Assembly: GCA_902497065.1 (NCBI GenBank) | Contig: CABVDH010000005.1 | Location: 34,407-98,406 of the forward strand | DNA length: 64,000 nucleotides | Direction: 5' to 3' | From: an uncultured Collinsella sp. | Lineage (GTDB): Bacteria > Actinomycetota > Coriobacteriia > Coriobacteriales > Coriobacteriaceae | Part shown: piece by piece, positions 43,601-57,100 of the stretch | Layout: each line of letters starts with the position of its first letter | Numbering within the stretch: the first letter of the stretch is position 1 | Translations under genes and position numbers: made by a program | Notes under the pieces: model-generated | Told to the model about the DNA's origin: nothing | The model's input: only the letters and a program-made list of their open reading frames with translations | The model's database searches: none

Positions 43601-45121
43601 ACGATCATGCCCTCGTAGCACTCGGTGCCCGGCTCAACGAACAGCTGGCCGCGCTCCTGCAGCGTGCCCAGAGCGTAGGCAACGGCCTTCTCGGTGGTCA
43701 TGGAGATCATGGCGCCGTTCTGACGGTTACCGATCTCACCAGCGTAAGGACCATACTCTAGGAAGGTGTGGTAGAACACGCCCTCGCCGTGGGTGACGTT
43801 CATGATGCGGTTCTTAAGACCCATGATGCCGCGGGTCGGGATCTTGAACTCGAGGTGCGTCACGATGCCCGAGGTATCCATGCTCGTCATGATGCCGCCG
43901 GAGGTGCCGAAGACCTCAACGACCTTGCCCGAGTACTCGTCCGGACACTCGACGACGGCCTGCTCGACGGGCTCCATCTTGTTGCCGTTCTCGTCCTTCT
44001 TAAACAGAACGCGGGGACGACCGACCTGGAACTCAAAGCCCTCGCGGCGCATGGACTCCATCAGGACGGACAGGTGCAGGATGCCGCGGCCCGAGACCTC
44101 GACGCCACTCTTGTCCTCGAGCTCCTCGATCTTCATAGTCACGTTGTTCTCGGCCTCGTTGAACAGGCGCTCCTTGAGCTGACGGGCGCCCACGATGTCG
44201 CCATCGCGGCCGACGAGCGGGGAGGTCGAAGCCTCAAAAACGATGGACAGGGTTGGCGGGTCGATCTCGATGGGCTCAAGCTCAACGGGGTTCTCGGGGT
44301 CGGTGTAGACATCGCCGATATCGGTGCGGTCAATACCCACGACAGCAGCGATGTCGCCGGCGCCGACTTCCTGGCACTCAGTGCGGCCCAGGTAGTCGAA
44401 GGTAAAGAGCTGCTTGACGGTAGCGGTGGCGCTGGAGCCGTCGTTCTTGACGACCAGGATCTGGTCGCCCTGGTGGATGGTGCCGGAGTACACTCGACCG
44501 ATGCCGATACGGCCGACAAAGTTTGAGTGGTCGATGGTCACGCACTGCATGGCCAGCGGGGCGTTCTCGTCAACCTCGGGGGCGGGCATGTCGTCGATGA
44601 TCATGTCGAGCAGCGGGTACATGTCCATGTTGCCGTCGTTGGGGTCAAGGCGGGCAAAGCCATTCATGGCGCTGGCGTAGACCACGTGCTCCATGGCGAA
44701 CTCAAGCTGGTCGTCGGTGGCGCCCAGGTCGGCCATGAGGTCCAGGCAGTCGTTGTAGGCCTTCTCGGGATTGGCGCCCGGACGATCGATCTTGTTGATG
44801 ACGATCATGATCTTAAGGCCGGTGTCGATAGCGTGACGCAGCACGAAGCGGGTCTGGGGCATGGGGCCCTCAAAGGCGTCGACCAGCAGCAGGGCGCCGT
44901 CGGCCATACGCAGCACGCGCTCGACCTCGCCACCAAAGTCGGCGTGGCCCGGGGTGTCGATGACGTTGATCTTGACGTCCTTGTACTCGATAGAGATGTT
45001 CTTGGCGAGAATCGTAATGCCGCGCTCGCGCTCCTGGTCGTTGGAATCCAGGACGCGGTCCTCGACCTGCTGGTTGGCACGGAAGGCGTCCGTGGCACGC
45101 AGGAGCTTGTCGACCATCGTC

Positions 45122-45153
<32 letters not shown>

Positions 45154-48100
45154 GATGTTCCTCAGATTGTCTACGCGCATGTAGTTCCCCTATCTTCTAT
45201 CTATATACAACCGGCACGCGTATGCGACCCACCCAGCAACGCAACGCTCGGCGGGAATATTGAGCCTTTTACCGAAAACTCGTTTATTTTAGCGATTTTA
45301 GATGAGAGGGGTTTCCTCACCTGCAGGTTCAGGGTCGCTCCACATAAAACCATCGCCGGCGCCCATGCCCTCATACAGCACATATGCCGAAAAACCACTC
45401 TCGAGCGTGGTTTCGAAGAAGCTCACGAGCAGAGCATCGTGATAGCCGCCGTCAATCTCGACGCAGCCGGTGTAGCCGATGGCATAGCGAGCGATACGGC
45501 CCAGGCCCTCGTCCTTAAGACCCATCTTGTGCTCGGAGATAAAGTTGGTGGCCGCCTCGAGGCACGCCTCTTCGCCATCCTCATCGAGCGCCGCCAGATA
45601 GCGGTTGGAAGCGGCGTCCTCAATTGCCACGACCACGCCAGGGTTTTCACCGGCGGCAAGGTCATCCAAGAACGCGCCGATCAGATCGCACACCATGGCG
45701 TCGAGCTCGGCGGAGACGTTACCGGCGTCCTGCATATCCTGTGCCATCTTTAGACCTTCCCATCGAGTCTGGCGTCGTTACAGTTCTTGTGCCTCGGCGG
45801 CGATCCTGGCGGCAGCGTCGCGGGCGCGCATCATGTCCGCTGCGCGCTTGTCGAGCACCTTGATCTGACTGGTCAGCATTACCGCATCGACCACACCCCA
45901 GATCACAAGGCCCGTAGAGATCGAAAACCCAAGCGCACCAACTGTACCACGAAGGCGCGGGCAGATTGCCGCAACAAGGGCGGAGATGACAACCATCTTG
46001 ATAAACGAGCCGCGGCGTTCGCGAAGCGTGCGGGCCTGCGTCACATAGGCAATGCGAGCCGCCTCAGAAGCCTCCGAGCGCATCTGGGCCTCGCGGACGA
46101 TTGCAGCCGCCTCAGCCGACATACCGCCGGCCATCAGCGAACGCTCCGCAACCTGGACGCCCCGCATTTAGAAGTCATCGGGGGAGAGCGTATGGACGAA
46201 CTCGTCGAACTTCTCGAACTCCTGCTCGTCGTCGACTTCCTCGGCGTGGGTAGAAACAGTGCCCAGGCGATTCATGATGTCGTCCTCCACAAACATGGGG
46301 GCATTGCTGCGCACGGCAAGGGCAATGGCATCACTGGGGCGGGCGTCGATCTTGCGCTCGTCACCATCGGCCAGTACGACGATCGTCGCGTAGAACACCG
46401 GCGGCTCGGCGCGAACGATCTCGATGCGCTCGAGCTTGGCGCCCAGGGCGCCAACAGTATCGAGCAACAGGTCATGGGTAATCGGGCGCTCGGCGCGGCC
46501 GCTATCGATGCCGCGGCTGATGGCAGCGGCTTCAAACGAACCAGTCTGAATGGAAAGGGAACGCAGCGGCGCGGGCGAGTCCGATTTGCTGCAGCGCTCG
46601 CGAAGCACGATAAGCGATGGCACGGGACCGGCGGCCATGACGATGGTCTCTATGTCGACACGAACCATGGAACACCTCCGGTACGTAGCGGTTAACACGC
46701 GGCAGTCCGCCGCATTGAATAGCTATACTACCCAATCTTTCGCACAGCACACAAAACCAAAATGAGATTTATCGCAGACAAGAAAAGAGCCCCGAGGCAA
46801 TGCCCCAGGGCTCTTCACAGTTTTGATGGTGGACCTGACAAGATTCGAACTTGTGACCTCCCGGTTATCAGCCGGACGCTCTAACCAACTGAGCTACAGG
46901 TCCATCATGGTGGAGGTTAGGGGGATCGAACCCCTGACCTCAGGCTTGCAAAGCCCGCGCTCTCCCAGCTGAGCTAAACCCCCACGGAGACAGTAATAAA
47001 CACCCCAGCGGCGACTCGGCTCTCGCTGGGGTGTTTATTGCGAAAGAAAGTGGTGGACCTGACAAGATTCGAACTTGTGACCTCCCGGTTATCAGCCGGA
47101 CGCTCTAACCAACTGAGCTACAGGTCCATCGCGCAAGGGATATATTAGACGAGTCGTTACGCGCGCGTCAACAACTTTTTTGAAAATCTTTGGGAGGGGT
47201 GGTCGCTGGGCTGGCGAGATGGTTTTGGTTTGCTGCTCGGACAGTCCTGCGCAAGACGAAGGCCACATTAAGTGGCCTTCTTTGCGTGCGGAACTCGCGA
47301 CAAACCAAAACCACCTCGCCAGCCCAGCGACCATGGGGTCCCAAGGTTTTCAAAAAAGCGGTCGGCGCGCAGTGCGCCGACCGCCGATATATGGGGTCTG
47401 ATATTTTCTACCAGCTAGGGCCTCTTACTCGTCTAGGAGATCTTCTGGCATGTCGTTGCCGTCGCCTAGATCGACAGGGGTTTCTTCGGAAGCAGAGCCG
47501 TTTTCTGTGGCTTCGCCTTCGGGCTTTTCCTTGGCTGCCGTCATGCGGGCGACAGCGCATACGCGGTCGTTGTCGTCGACGGTCATCATCTTGACGCCCT
47601 GGGTGGCGCGGCCGGTCTGGCTGATCTCGTCGGTCTTGACGCGAATGACCGTCGCGCCCTCCGTCACGATGAACAGCTCGTGCTGCGGGCCCACCGTCTT
47701 CATGGCCGCGAGGTTACCCTTACGCTCGGTCATTTGAATGGTGTAGACGCCCTGGCCGCCGCGATTCTGCTCCGGGTAGTCCGCGACCGGCGTGCGCTTG
47801 CCGTAGCCGCGCTCGGTGATGACGAACAGATCGCCGTTGCCGTTAGTGACCTCCATGCCCAGAACGCTCACGCCGTCCTTCATACCGATACCGCGAACGC
47901 CGCTGGTATCGCGGCCGGTGGCGCGCACCTGCTCCTCGGAGAACATGATCGCCTTGCCCGCGGTGGTGGCCAGGATAATCTTGTCGCCCTCGCGCACGCG
48001 GCGCACGTTCAGCAGCGCGTCGTCGTCACGCAGGTTGATAGCAATCAGGCCATCACGGCGGCTACGATCGTAAGCACTCATCACGGTCTTCTTGACCATG

Positions 48101-51100
48101 CCGTTCTTGGTGGCAAACATCAGGTACTCGTCGGCCGGGAAATCGCGGCAGCTGATGACGCTCGCGATCTTCTCGCCCTCCTCGAAGGGCAGCAGGTTGA
48201 CGATCGCGGTACCGCGCGCCTGGCGCGTACCCACCGGCAGCTCGTGCACCTTCAGGCGATAGACCTTGCCCTTGCTCGAGAAGAACAGCACGTACTCGTG
48301 CGTGGACGCGATGAACATCTCATCGATAACGTCGTCCTCTTTGAGATTGACGCCCGACACGCCCTTGCCGCCGCGCTTCTGGGCGCGGTAGGCGGCCACC
48401 GGGATACGCTTAACGTAGCCGGTGTGGGTGATGGTCACGACCATGTCCTCGTCGGCGATGAGGTCCTCGACATCCAGGTCCTTCTCAACCTGGCTGATCT
48501 CGGTGCGGCGCTTGTCGCCAAACTTCTTGGAGATCTCGCGCATCTCTTCCTTGATGACGCCCAGAATCTTCTCCTCGTGCGCCAGCAGGTCCTCGTAGTA
48601 GGCGATGGCGCGGCGCAGGCCGTCCAACTCTTCTTGGATCTTGTCGCGCTCCAGGCCGGTCAGGCGGCGCAGCTTCATCTCGAGGATGGCCGTGGTCTGC
48701 TCGGGCGTAAAGCCAAAGCGCTCAATCAGGCGGCTGCTGGCCTCGGAGTCGGTCTGCGAGGAGCGTATGATGCTAATGACCTCGTCGATATGGTCAAGGG
48801 CCATCAGGTAGCCCTCGAGGATATGGGCACGCGCCTGGGCCTTCTTAAGGTCGAAGCGGGTGCGGCGGGTGACTACGTCGACCTGGTGGTCGATGTAGTG
48901 TTGCAGCATCTCGCGCAGGCTCAGGCATTTGGGCACGCCGTTGACGAGCGCCAGGTTGTTGGCGCCAAAGGTCGTCTGCAGCGAGGTGTACTTATACAGG
49001 TTGTTGAGCACGACCTGCGGAATGACGCCCTTCTTGAGCTCGATGACCAGACGGATGCCCTTCTGGTTGGACTCATCGCGCATATCCGAGATGCCCTCGA
49101 TGCGCTTGTCGTTGACGAGCTGGGCGATCTTCTCCTGCAGGGTGCCCTTGTTGACCATGTAGGGAATCTCGGTAAAGACCAGGCGGCTGCGACCGGTCTT
49201 GGTGGACTCCACATGTGCCTTGGCACGCACGGTAATGGAGCCGCGGCCGGTCTCGTAGCTCTGCTTAATGCCGGCGCTGCCCATGATGATGGCGCCGGTG
49301 GGGAAGTCCGGACCTGGCATGATCTGCATGAGCTCGTCGACGGTGGCGTCGGGGTTGTCGATCAGGTAGCAGGTGGCCTCAATCGCCTCGGTGAGGTTAT
49401 GCGGGGCGATGTTGGTGGCCATGCCGACGGCGATGCCCTGGCTGCCGTTGACCAGCAGGTTGGGGAAGCGCGCAGGCAGCGCCACGGGCTCGGCAAGTGA
49501 TTCGTCGTAGTTGGGCTGCCAGTCGACGGTATCCTTCTGCAAGTCACGCAGCAGTTCCATGGCGGGCTTTGCCAGGCGGCTCTCGGTGTAACGCATGGCC
49601 GCCGCGCCGTCGCCGTCGATGTTACCGAAGTTGCCGTGACCGTCGATGAGCGGCGTGCGCATGGAGAACCACTGCGCCAGGCGGACCATGGCCTCATAGA
49701 CCGCGGAATCGCCGTGCGGGTGGTACTTACCGATAACTTCGCCGACCGTCCAGGCCGACTTCTTATGTGGGCGGTTGGGGTAGATGCCGCTCTCGTTCAT
49801 CGCGTACAGGATGCGGCGGTGAACCGGCTTTAAGCCGTCGCGCACGTCCGGCAGGGCGCGCGCCGTGATAACCGACATCGAATACTCGATGAACGACTGC
49901 TTCATCTCGCGACCGAACTCCGAAATCTGGAGCTGGCCGCCGTTGATATCCTCGCCGGCCGAGGCACCACGGTCGACTTCGCCAAAGCTCTCCTCGAGCT
50001 CACCGTCGTCGTCCTCTTCCTCATCATCATCGGCATCGGGGTTATAGGCGTCCGGATCGCCGTCCTCGCCCTGCTCAGCACGGGCAAGCAGGCGCTTCAG
50101 ATCATCGGGCATACCGGCATCGCCGGCCTCGTCCATACCCTCGCTATTGTTGATATCGTCTGCCACGTTACCTCCTCTTAAGCATCAAGGAATCGTGCAT
50201 CATGTGCGTGTTTTTCAATGTACTCGCGGCGATAGCCGACCTCGGAACCCATCAGCTCGCGCACGGCGCGGTCCGCCACCACGGCGTCCTCGATCGACAC
50301 GCGCTGCAGAATGCGGGTCTTGGGGTCCATCGTCGTCGAGGCAAGCTGCTTGGGGTCCATCTCGCCCAGGCCCTTGTAGCGCTGGACGGTATAGCCCTTG
50401 CGCTTTTTGGTGATTTTGCCGTCCTTGGCCTTGCCGTCCTCGTCGTTATCGTCGGGGTTCAGGCCCAGACTCTGGATGGTGTCGCGCAGGATCTCGTCTT
50501 CGGGCTGGCGGCCGTTGGGATACACGTAGTGGATCTTGTTGCGCACCTTAATGCCAAAGATGGGCGGGCAGGCAACATAGACGTAGCCGGCATCGATCAG
50601 CGGACGCATGTACTTGTAGAAGAACGTCAGCAGCAGGATGCGGATATGCGCACCGTCGACGTCTGCATCGGTCATGATGATGATCTTGTGGTAGCGCGCC
50701 TTGGTGATATCGAAATCGCCGCCGTCGCCGGCACTCGTCGTGACGCCGCAGCCGATCGCGGTAATCAGCGACTGGATGGTGTCACTCGAGAACGCGCGAT
50801 GGTCACCAACGCGTTCGACGTTCAAAATCTTGCCGCGCAGGGGCAGAATCGCCTGGATGTCTCGGCGACGGCCGTCCTTGGCCGAACCGCCTGCCGAGTC
50901 GCCCTCTACGATGAAGAGCTCGGTCAGCTCGGCATCGCGCACCGAGCAGTCGGCGAGCTTACCGGGCAGGGACGCCGTCTCGAGCAGGCTCTTGCGGCGG
51001 GTCGCCTCGCGCGCCTTACGGGCGGCATTGCGCGCCTTGCAGGCCTGCTGCGCCTTCTTGACGATCTCGCGAGCGGGCTTAGGGTGCTCCTCGAGGTAAT

Positions 51101-54100
51101 CGGCAAGGCCGTCGGTCACGATCTTGAGCGTGAGCGCACGCATGTAGGAGCTGCCGAGCTTGGCCTTGGTCTGGCCCTCAAACTGCGGATCGGGCAGCTT
51201 GACCGAGATAACGGCCGAAAGGCCCTCGCGCACATCGTCGCCGGTCAGGTTGGTGTCTTTTTCCTTGAGCAGGTTCTGCTTGCGCGCGTAATCGTTGATC
51301 ACGCGGGTGAGCGCGGTGCGGAAGCCCTCAAGGTGCATGCCGCCCTCGGGGGTGTAGATGTCGTTGGCAAACGACATGACGTTCTCGCCGTAACCGCTAT
51401 TCCACTGCAGGGATACCTCGACCTCGCCCATCTTGGCCACAGGTGCGTCCGGGTCCGATTTGCCCTCAATGTAGATGGGCTCCTTAAAGGCCTCGGGGAC
51501 GTCCTTGCCCTCGTTGAGGAACTTGACGAAGTCGATGATGCCGCCCTCGTAGCAAAACTCCTCCACGTGGGGAGTCGCCTCGCGCTCGTCGGTCAGCACG
51601 ATCTTGAGGTTCTTATTGAGGAACGCCGTCTCCTGCAGACGGTTGTGCAGCGTATCGAAATCGTAAATGCAGGTCTCGAAGATCTCGTCGTCGGGCCAGA
51701 AGGTGACGGTGGTGCCCGTCGAATCCGAGGTGCCCACGACCTCCATCTTCTTGACGGTCTTGCCGCGCGAGAACTCCATCTCGTAGGTGTTGCCGTCGCG
51801 ACGAACCTGAACGACCACGCGCTTGGACAGTGCGTTGACGACGGAGATGCCAACGCCGTGCAGGCCGCCCGAAACCTTATAGGCCGAGTTATCGAACTTA
51901 CCGCCGGCGTGCAAGATCGTCATGACGACCTCGAGCGTCGGGATCTTTTTAACAGGGTGCTCGTCGACGGGGATGCCGCGCCCGTTGTCGACGACCGTGA
52001 TGGAGTTGTCGGCGTGGACCGTCACCTGGATCTCGGTGCAGAAACCGGCCATGGCCTCGTCGACGGAGTTGTCAACGATCTCCCACACCAGGTGATGCAG
52101 ACCGCTGGCGCTCGTCGAGCCGATATACATGCCCGGGCGCTTACGAACGGCCTCGAGACCTTCGAGAATCTTAATCTCGCCGCCATCGTAATCGTTTTCG
52201 TTTGCCACACGTCCTCCTTCAGTCAAGAAAATGTGTACAGCCTTACTAGTTTATCGTAAAAAAATACCCTCGGGAACGAGGGTATTTGGCTCTACAAGGC
52301 CACCAGATGCGATTTAAGGCTCTTTTTTGCTTTGCACGCCCTTGGCCCACTCGGCACTGGCTCTCATGGCGTTCTCGAGGGCCTCGCGCAGTTTTTGGTC
52401 CTCGATGGGTGCCACTTGGCGCTCGATCTCGGTGCGCTCGGCCTCACTTAGGTCGGCGTGCGGGGCCGGCGGGCGCTCGGTCGTCGCCGGGCGCAGGCGC
52501 TCCTTGGCGGCGGATGGCGTGTGACCGGGTGCGGTGGTTTTGAACACCAGGCCGTCCACATGCGCACCGGCGCGCTCCATACGCGCGCGGATGATCTCGC
52601 GCAACAGCGTCATTTCCTGCGTCCACGAGGGCGAGTCGAGATATACCAGCAGCTCATTGGACTCGGGCAGGTAGCGCAGACCCGTCACATGCCGCCCCTC
52701 GCGCGTGCCCGAGCACACCGCATTCCACGCGCGATAGACCGCACGAGATTCCTCTGCAGCCTCCATCTGCGCGCGGCGCTCAGGTGTCGCGGCCGCCAGG
52801 ATGCGCTGGCGCTCTGCGTTCAAAAACCCACTGAAGGCGACCGTTTCGCTCTCGCGCTCGTAATTAGCACGTCTCACCCATGCTCACCACCTTGGCTCGA
52901 TCAAGCAGATCATCGGTAAAGTACCCCAGGTTGGTCGTGGTTATGACCGTCTGGATATCATCGCCGATCAGCCGCAGGAAAGCACCGCGGCGTTCGCCGT
53001 CGAGTTCGCTCATCACGTCGTCCAAAAGCAGCAATGGGGCCGTGCCCAGGACATCGCGAGCCACGGCCACCTCCGCCACCTTCCAGGCCAGAACCAACGT
53101 TCGCTGCTGACCCTGGCTGGCAAATGAACGGGCGGAGCGACCCGCCACGGTAAACTCAATCTCATCGCGATGCGGTCCCACCAACGTCACGCGGCGGCGA
53201 ATTTCCTCGTCGGCGTGCTCATCAAGGGCAGCCAGCATGCGCTCGTACGCCCAGCCCTTCAGCTCTTCGCGATCATCGACCTGGGGCAAATCCCCCAGCG
53301 TGGACGTATAGGTCACGCTGGCAGCCTCGCCGGACGCCACTTGCCCGTAGGCAGTGTGCACATGGCCCGCCAGCCGGTCGAGCAGAGCCAACCGGTGCAC
53401 AAGCAGAGCCGAGCCCGCGCGGGCAATCGAATCGTTCCACGCGCCGAGCATCTCGCGGCAGCACCAGGTCTCCTTGAGCAAGGCGTTACGCTGGGTCACG
53501 CAGCGCCCATAGGTGCTCGCAAGATCGGCATAGCGTGCGCTCAGTTGCATGCCAAAGTCATCGAGGGCGGCGCGGCGCACACTGGCGCCTCGCTTAACCA
53601 TGTCCAGATGGTCGGGGCAAAACAGCACGCTCGGCAGAACCCCGCGCACACCGGCGGCAGAACATCTCTTGCCGTTGCGGCTAAACGAGCGCTTACCGTC
53701 CTCCGCGTTCAATCCCATATCAAGCACGCGGCCGTCGCCCTCGAGCCTCAGCTCGACCTTGCACGAGCCCACGCCGTCATGGACGAGCTCGGCTGCGGTC
53801 GGATGCCTAAACGAGGCGCCGCTCGTCAGCAGCTGCAGCGCCTCTATGAGATTGGTCTTTCCCGCCGCGTTGGGCCCCGCAAGTATCGTCACACCCTCGT
53901 TCAGAGCAAGGCGATAGCTATCGAAGCTGCGGTAGTGCGCGACGGAAAGATCGCGGGCGAATATGGTCATAGGGCGGCTGCTAGATGCGGACCGGCATGA
54001 CCAGGTACAGGTAGTTGATCTTGTCGTAGGACTTGAAGATGCCCGCCTGCGAGTAGCTCTTGAGCTCCAGCGTGATCTCCTTCTCCTTGGACAGGGCATT

Positions 54101-57100
54101 GAGGCAGCCGAAGATGTAGTGGTAGTTGAAGGCGATGGTACCCGACTCGCCCTCGGCCTCGACATCGATCGTCTCCTGCGCAAGGTCCTGGTCATTGGAA
54201 ATGGAGGACAGGCCCATCTGCCCGTTCTCGACATCGATCTCGAACTTGACAGCGGGGTTGGCGCTCGCGATAACGGCCACGCGCTTGAGGGCGGCGTTAA
54301 AGGCGGCGACGTCGATCTTGACGCTCGTCACGCACGAATCGGGGATGAGCTGCTTGTAGTTGGGGTACACGCCCTCGATGCGGCGCGACACGTAGGTGGT
54401 GTTGCCGGCCTCAAAGACGACCTGGGTGTCGGTAGCTCCGATCATGATGGTCGCCTGACTGGCCATGATGTTCAGCGCGTCGTTAAAGGCGTCGGCCGGA
54501 ACGTTGAGCTCAAAGGAGCCCTCGAGGGTCGAGGTCTCGACCTGCGTATCGCACACGGCCAAGCGGAAAGAATCGGTCGCCACCAGGCGAACGGTGTTGT
54601 TCTCGACCTTCATGTGCACGCCGCCCAGGATGGGGCGAGCCTTGTCGGTCGAGGTGACGCGCCACACGCGGCCGACCATTTCGGACAAGATATCGGTCGG
54701 CAGCTCCACGGCACTCTCGATGGCATAGGCCGGAAACTCAGGGAAGTCATTGGCATCGAGCGTGTTCAGGCGGAACGAGCTCTTCTCGCAACTGATCAGC
54801 ACCTGGCGCTCGGACAGCTCAAAGGTGACCGGGGCATCGGGGAGAGTCTTGGTGATATTGGAGAGCATCTTACAGGGGATAACCATCTCACCCTCTTCTT
54901 CGACATGCGCCGCGATGCGATGACGGATCGAGATGGTGTAGTTAGAGGTCTGGAATTCCAAGATGCCGTCTTGCGCCTTGACGAGCACGCCCGACAGGAT
55001 GGGAAGGGTGGATGCCGAAGCGACACCCTTCATAACGACGCCGATGGCTTGTGTAAGCGAGCTCTGGCTGACGGTGAACTTCATCTTTTAATACCTTTCT
55101 ATAGATATAAATATCTTAATAATAGTAATAGCACTGACGAAACTGTTGATTACTCCCAAAGACGCAGGTCAGACCCAGAAAGAGAATCGACAGCAACCTG
55201 TGTGCAACAGGGGTGGTTTTCCACGTTCAAAACCTGCGCAAAACTTTTCATCACCGCGGGTTGGGTTTTAGACACCTTATGCCCGTGGTTTCGACAAGTT
55301 TTCAACAGGTGTCTCTATTTCCCTACGAGCGCAGTGTAATTTTATCGCGCAGCGACTTGAGGTCTTCGGTGACGGTGCGGTCTTCCTGGATCATCTTCTG
55401 GACCTTTTTGTAGCTCGTGCTGACGGTCGAGTGGTTGCGGTTGCCAAATTCGGCGCCCACCGCCGTGGTCGTCATCTCGCACATCTCTATGGCCAGGTAG
55501 ATAGCGATATGGCGTGCTTTGGCGATATTGGCGTTGCGACGCGGGCCGATGAGCTCCTCGTGCGTCACGCCGTACTGCTCTTCGATGACGGACTGAACCG
55601 TCTGGACGTTGATCTTTTTGGCCGATGTGTCGAAGTACTGGCTGGCGATGGCGTCGATATCGTCAAAGGTGAGCTCTCCGCCCTCGCGCTCGCGGTCGCC
55701 CGCCTCGCCGGCGCAGCGCTCGCAAAAGCTCTCGAGTTCGCGGATGTTGGTGCCCGAGACCTCGGCCATGTGTTTAAAGTGCTCGTCGGTCAGGTGCCCG
55801 CCGTCGCCCCCATAGGCCGCCAGCAGCGAGTCGTCGCCTGCCTCGGGAGCGGCGACGATGGTGTTCTCGTAATAGCGCTGCAAGATCTTGTATTTCATCT
55901 CGTAGCTGGGCTCTGCGACCAGGCAGAGCATGCCGGCGTTGAAGCGGCTGGTCAGACGCTCATCCATGCTCAGGTCCTTGGGGGCGCGGTCTGCCGCGAT
56001 GACGACCTTCTTGTTGTTGCGGATGAACTCGTCCATGAGCTGGAAAAAGTAGTCCACGCTCGCGCGCTTGCCGATGATGTTTTGGATGTCATCGATGATG
56101 AGCACGTCCACGCCGTGGTACGCCTGCATGATGGGGGCGTTGCTCTTCTTTTGGCGGTCGAACTCGGTCATCAGGTCGTCCAGATATGCCTGGGAGTTGG
56201 CATACTTGACCTTGATCTCGGGCGACTTCTCGGCGAGCTCGTTTTTGATGGCAAGCAGCAGGTGCGTCTTGCCCAGGCCCGATTTGCCGTAGATGAACAG
56301 CGATGTGCACGTGCCGCGCTCGTCCGCGAGGGCGGCAAACTTTAGTGCCGAGCGATAGGCATGGCTGTTCTCGGGGCCGTAGACAAAGTTCTCAAAGGTG
56401 AATTTTGAGTTCGCGGCGAGTGGGGCTCCATCCGTATTCTGCTCGGCCGGCACGGTCGGCGCTGGCATGGGTGAAGCGGGGGCCGCAGCTTGCGTGGATT
56501 TAGTCGGCGCTCCGCCCTTCATCTGGTTCATCATGCGACGAAAATCATCGGCCGAGAGCGTGTTCTTGATTGCAATGCCCGAATCCGAGCCCGCCGCTGC
56601 GTCGTGAGCGATGGGCATGTGCGTGACGGGTGCATTCGTTGACGTCGCTGCCGCGGTCGGCAACGGTGCCATGGTTTCACGGGAAACATCGCTGTGCTGG
56701 TGCTCGATTGTCGGCACGTCGCCTGCGGAGGCCGGCACCGCCGGGGAAGCAGCGGGAGCCGTGGCGGGCGCCGTCGCGGCAGCGGATTCCGTCGCGGCGC
56801 CTTGCGGTGCCACGATGTCGAGCGCAATCGGTGCAAAGGCGATTTCTTCCAGATAGGCCTCAATAGTCGGCTGATGCTTTTTGAGCTGCGCGATGGCAAA
56901 GCGCGAGGGGGCCTCGATCGTGAGCGTATCTTCGGTCAGGCTTATGGCGCGCGATTGCCCCAGCATGTTGATGAGGCGTGCATCTTGGCCGTCGCGCTGA
57001 CAAAAGGCGATGGCATCCCCCAGGATGATGCTTGCTTCCTCGTCCACTGTCTCTCCCGTTCTTTAGCTCTGAGCTCGCACGCGAGCGGCGCCGAGTTCGG